This document shows positions 7,802-9,608 of a stretch of DNA of 9,608 bases, piece after piece. The translations under genes were made by a program, and so were the position numbers. The stretch is from positions 1 through 9,608 of the forward strand of contig JALUEA010000092.1 of assembly GCA_027053135.1 (NCBI GenBank). The letters are read 5' to 3'. Origin of the DNA: Candidatus Altimarinota bacterium. GTDB taxonomy: Bacteria > Patescibacteriota > Gracilibacteria > CAIRYL01. The notes below the pieces were generated by a model. That model was not told the origin of the DNA and searched no databases. It saw only the letters and a program-made list of their open reading frames with translations. Position 1 is the stretch's first letter; each line of letters starts with the position of its first letter.

Positions 7802-7830
7802 TTAAAAGAGAATAAAAAATATTCTATAAT
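7802..7830 (+). promoter_or_regulatory. tilS promoter
   Basis: A perfect -10 hexamer TATAAT (7825-7830) lies 17 bp after TTAAAA (7802-7807, four of six matches to -35). The expected start, near 7837, leaves a leader of about 30 nt before the tilS ATG at 7869. That leader has no Shine-Dalgarno motif. Confidence 0.6.
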
Positions 7831-7868
7831 TCTATACACTACAACACGATTTTTCTCAATATACTTCT

Positions 7869-8798
7869 ATGCTTTCTCAAAAGTTTCTCAAAACATTTTC
7901 TCATAACACCCTCATTGTTGTTGCCTTCTCCGGAGGTCCCGATTCTGTGTTTCTTACAGAACAACTTTTAGAACATGGATATAAGAATATTGTACTCGCA
8001 CATTTTAATCATCACATGGCAATACGAAAAGGAGCCAATAATACCGATGAAATATTTGTAAAAAAATATGCCAAAAAACATACTCTTCCCTTTGAAATAG
8101 GACACTGGAACACTCCGGAACAATCTGAAAATAAAGCACGAATCGCGAGATACTCATTTTTAGAATCCGTACGAAAAACATACCACCCTCACTCAAATAC
8201 ATTGCAATCAGTAATTGTTACAGCACATCATAAAAACGATGTTGCAGAAACAGTTCTCCTCCAATTTTTTCGAAGTGGAGGCATTAAAAGCCTCTCTGGA
8301 ATTACTGAATACGATACAAAAAGAAATATATTTCGTCCATTATTACATATTTTTAAATCTGAAATTATAGATTTTTTACAACAACAGAACCATAGATATT
8401 GTATTGATTCTTCAAACTCCAATACTGTATTTACGCGAAATTTTATACGAAACGAAGTATTTCCTCTTCTCGAAACACGATTTCCAAATATTCAAGAACA
8501 TTTATACTTACAAGCAAAGCAATTTCGCACTTTAGAAAATGATATCACTCTTCAAGCAAAAGAATTTTTAGACCAGCCTCGATTTGTAATATCACAATAT
8601 CTACACCTCATAAATGAAGTACAAGCCGAGATTTTACGAAACATACTTATTAAAAAAGCATTCTCTCGAACATTTTTTCGAACATTCCTCTTCTTTTTAC
8701 GCAAAACACAAAAAGATAATATTTCTGGAAAAAAACTTGAAACAAAATACCAAACCTTTACGGTACAAAAAGGAATACTTCTTATAGAAGAAAAATAA
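7869..8798 (+). CDS. tilS: tRNA(Ile)-lysidine synthase, short catalytic form, 309 aa
   Basis: Uses ATP to attach lysine to C34 of the CAU-anticodon isoleucine tRNA, so that it reads AUA and is no longer taken for a methionine tRNA. The N-type ATP-pyrophosphatase loop SGGPDS is at 21-26, followed by HFNHH (45-49), the SENKARIARYSFL helix (86-98), TAHHKNDVAETVLLQFFRSG and the RNFIRNEVFPLL segment typical of TilS. At 309 residues it is close to the minimal Aquifex-type enzyme and lacks the C-terminal substrate-binding and TilS_C domains of the 432-residue E. coli protein. ATA codons are frequent in neighbouring genes, so the activity should be essential. The gene has its own TATAAT promoter and runs divergently from enolase. 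There is no Shine-Dalgarno motif before the ATG. Confidence 0.95.
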   Translation: MLSQKFLKTFSHNTLIVVAFSGGPDSVFLTEQLLEHGYKNIVLAHFNHHMAIRKGANNTDEIFVKKYAKKHTLPFEIGHWNTPEQSENKARIARYSFLESVRKTYHPHSNTLQSVIVTAHHKNDVAETVLLQFFRSGGIKSLSGITEYDTKRNIFRPLLHIFKSEIIDFLQQQNHRYCIDSSNSNTVFTRNFIRNEVFPLLETRFPNIQEHLYLQAKQFRTLENDITLQAKEFLDQPRFVISQYLHLINEVQAEILRNILIKKAFSRTFFRTFLFFLRKTQKDNISGKKLETKYQTFTVQKGILLIEEK

Positions 8799-8823
8799 TA
8801 AATAATCTAGTTCCAAATATTTT

Positions 8824-8840
8824 TATTCTATACTAGAATA
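8824..8840. other. Hairpin in the tilS-DsbA spacer
   Basis: TATTCTA (8824-8830) and TAGAATA (8834-8840) are perfect inverted arms around a 3-nt loop, 25 bp after the tilS stop. No T run follows on either strand, so it is not a standard terminator. The embedded TATACT (8829-8834) could instead be a -10 element for the next gene. Its role is undetermined. Confidence 0.3.
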
Positions 8841-8913
8841 CATTCTACAAAACAAAGAAAAAGAGGACACTATACATTACATTCATTTGATTTTAATTTT
8901 TACTATTATTTTT

Positions 8914-9564
8914 ATGCAATATAATCGATATACGGTAGCCCTAAGCACAACACTCTTAAGTTCATTCTTTTTTTTCTCTGGTTGTAACCTTACGGACCAA
9001 GATACAAGTATTCTTACTGAAAAAACAAAAGCATATTCTCAAGATTTTGCTAAATCATTTGAAGGAACAGGTAAAGTTGTTGTTGAAGAATTTTCAGATG
9101 TAGAATGTCCTGCGTGTCGACGATTTGCACCAACATACGAACAATTAAAAAAAGCGTTCAAAACAAATAAAAATGTTGAATTTCGATACAATCACTTCCC
9201 ATTAGAACAAATCCATAAATATGCATATGCAGGATCATTAGCAGTTGAATGTGCTCGACTTGTAGGAGGAGAGACCGCACGAGAAGAATTCTTACAACTT
9301 GCATTTACCGAAAAAAAACTGTCTATAGATTTTTATAGAAATGCCCGAAAAAATCCAACATTACATTTTTCTCCAAAACAACAAGAAGAATTTTTAAAGT
9401 GTTTTAATGAGAAAAAAACCGATCCTATTATAAAAAATCATAAACAAGAAGGTGTAAAACGAAACCTTAGAGGAACTCCTACTCTCTACATTAACGGAGA
9501 AGAATATAAAGGATCACGAGATTACGATACATTATTTTTAGAAATAAATAGCAAATTACAATAA
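8914..9564 (+). CDS. DsbA-like thiol-disulfide oxidoreductase lipoprotein, 216 aa
   Basis: An exported thioredoxin-fold protein that probably forms or isomerises disulfides in extracytoplasmic proteins. Residues 1-24 form a lipoprotein signal with hydrophobic core LSTTLLSSFFFF and lipobox FSGC, giving lipid-modified Cys24. The catalytic motif CPAC (65-68) sits after the strand VVVEEFSDVE, as in the DsbA/Thioredoxin_4 group. An alpha-helical insertion follows, and the cis-proline loop RGTPTLYINGEEYKG has Pro189. Cys113 and Cys163 lie in the helical part and may form a second pair. I prefer the ATG at 8914 to the in-frame TTG at 8887: the TTG only adds MILIFTIIF, and the ATG version gives a normal signal peptide. 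It lies 115 bp after tilS. No DsbB or VKOR partner is visible in the window. Confidence 0.9.
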   Translation: MQYNRYTVALSTTLLSSFFFFSGCNLTDQDTSILTEKTKAYSQDFAKSFEGTGKVVVEEFSDVECPACRRFAPTYEQLKKAFKTNKNVEFRYNHFPLEQIHKYAYAGSLAVECARLVGGETAREEFLQLAFTEKKLSIDFYRNARKNPTLHFSPKQQEEFLKCFNEKKTDPIIKNHKQEGVKRNLRGTPTLYINGEEYKGSRDYDTLFLEINSKLQ

Positions 9565-9608
9565 AATTTTGTATACTTCATTCAGAAACAGAAAAACAAT
9601 TTATATAC

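Noticed and set aside
554..9564. Recoded genome of the Gracilibacteria/Absconditabacteria type (UGA as Gly, CGA as Trp)
   Set aside because: All genes are intact without in-frame TGA, glycine is GGN, and CGA lies at conserved Arg sites.
9550..9608. TACAA/TTGTA arms around the stop of the DsbA-like gene as a terminator
   Set aside because: Only 5 bp pair, the centre is A/T and no T run follows; too weak to call.

Overview
This AT-rich window (hand-counted lines give roughly 30-37 % G+C) carries eight protein genes and no visible RNA genes, insertion sequences or CRISPR arrays. The gene density, very short spacers, strong codon bias, near-absence of Shine-Dalgarno motifs and compact proteins (a TilS reduced to its catalytic core, a MutS missing its front half) suggest a small-genome bacterium such as a member of the Patescibacteria/CPR. 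That placement is an inference. The code looks standard: conserved glycines are GGN, no gene contains an in-frame TGA, and CGA sits at invariant arginine positions. This argues against the recoded Gracilibacteria/Absconditabacteria.

Layout. A lone plant-type [2Fe-2S] ferredoxin (141-449, +) ends at a strong intrinsic terminator (472-507). A tight plus-strand cluster follows: dnaX (554-2227), a TMEM43-family membrane protein (2239-3279) and a MutS1-type ATPase lacking about 390 N-terminal residues (3283-4698). Convergent to it, and overlapping it by 9 bp, is a minus-strand pair: enolase (7732-6455), then an exported S41/PDZ carboxy-terminal-processing protease with SLH-like repeats (6402-4690). 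The 136-bp divergent region 7733-7868 holds a good tilS promoter and a weaker enolase promoter. After it come tilS (7869-8798, +) and a thioredoxin-fold lipoprotein of the DsbA type (8914-9564, +).

Most genes are housekeeping: clamp loader, enolase, tRNA-Ile lysidinylation, redox. TilS fits a genome that uses many ATA codons. The S41 protease and the DsbA-like lipoprotein both point to an active extracytoplasmic protein-quality system. The most unusual part is the dnaX/TMEM43/MutS-dN cluster. The shortened MutS keeps its ATPase and a beta-clamp-binding motif but has no mismatch-recognition domain, and it sits in frame behind a membrane-protein gene with only one stop codon between them. No complete new defence or mobile system is visible.
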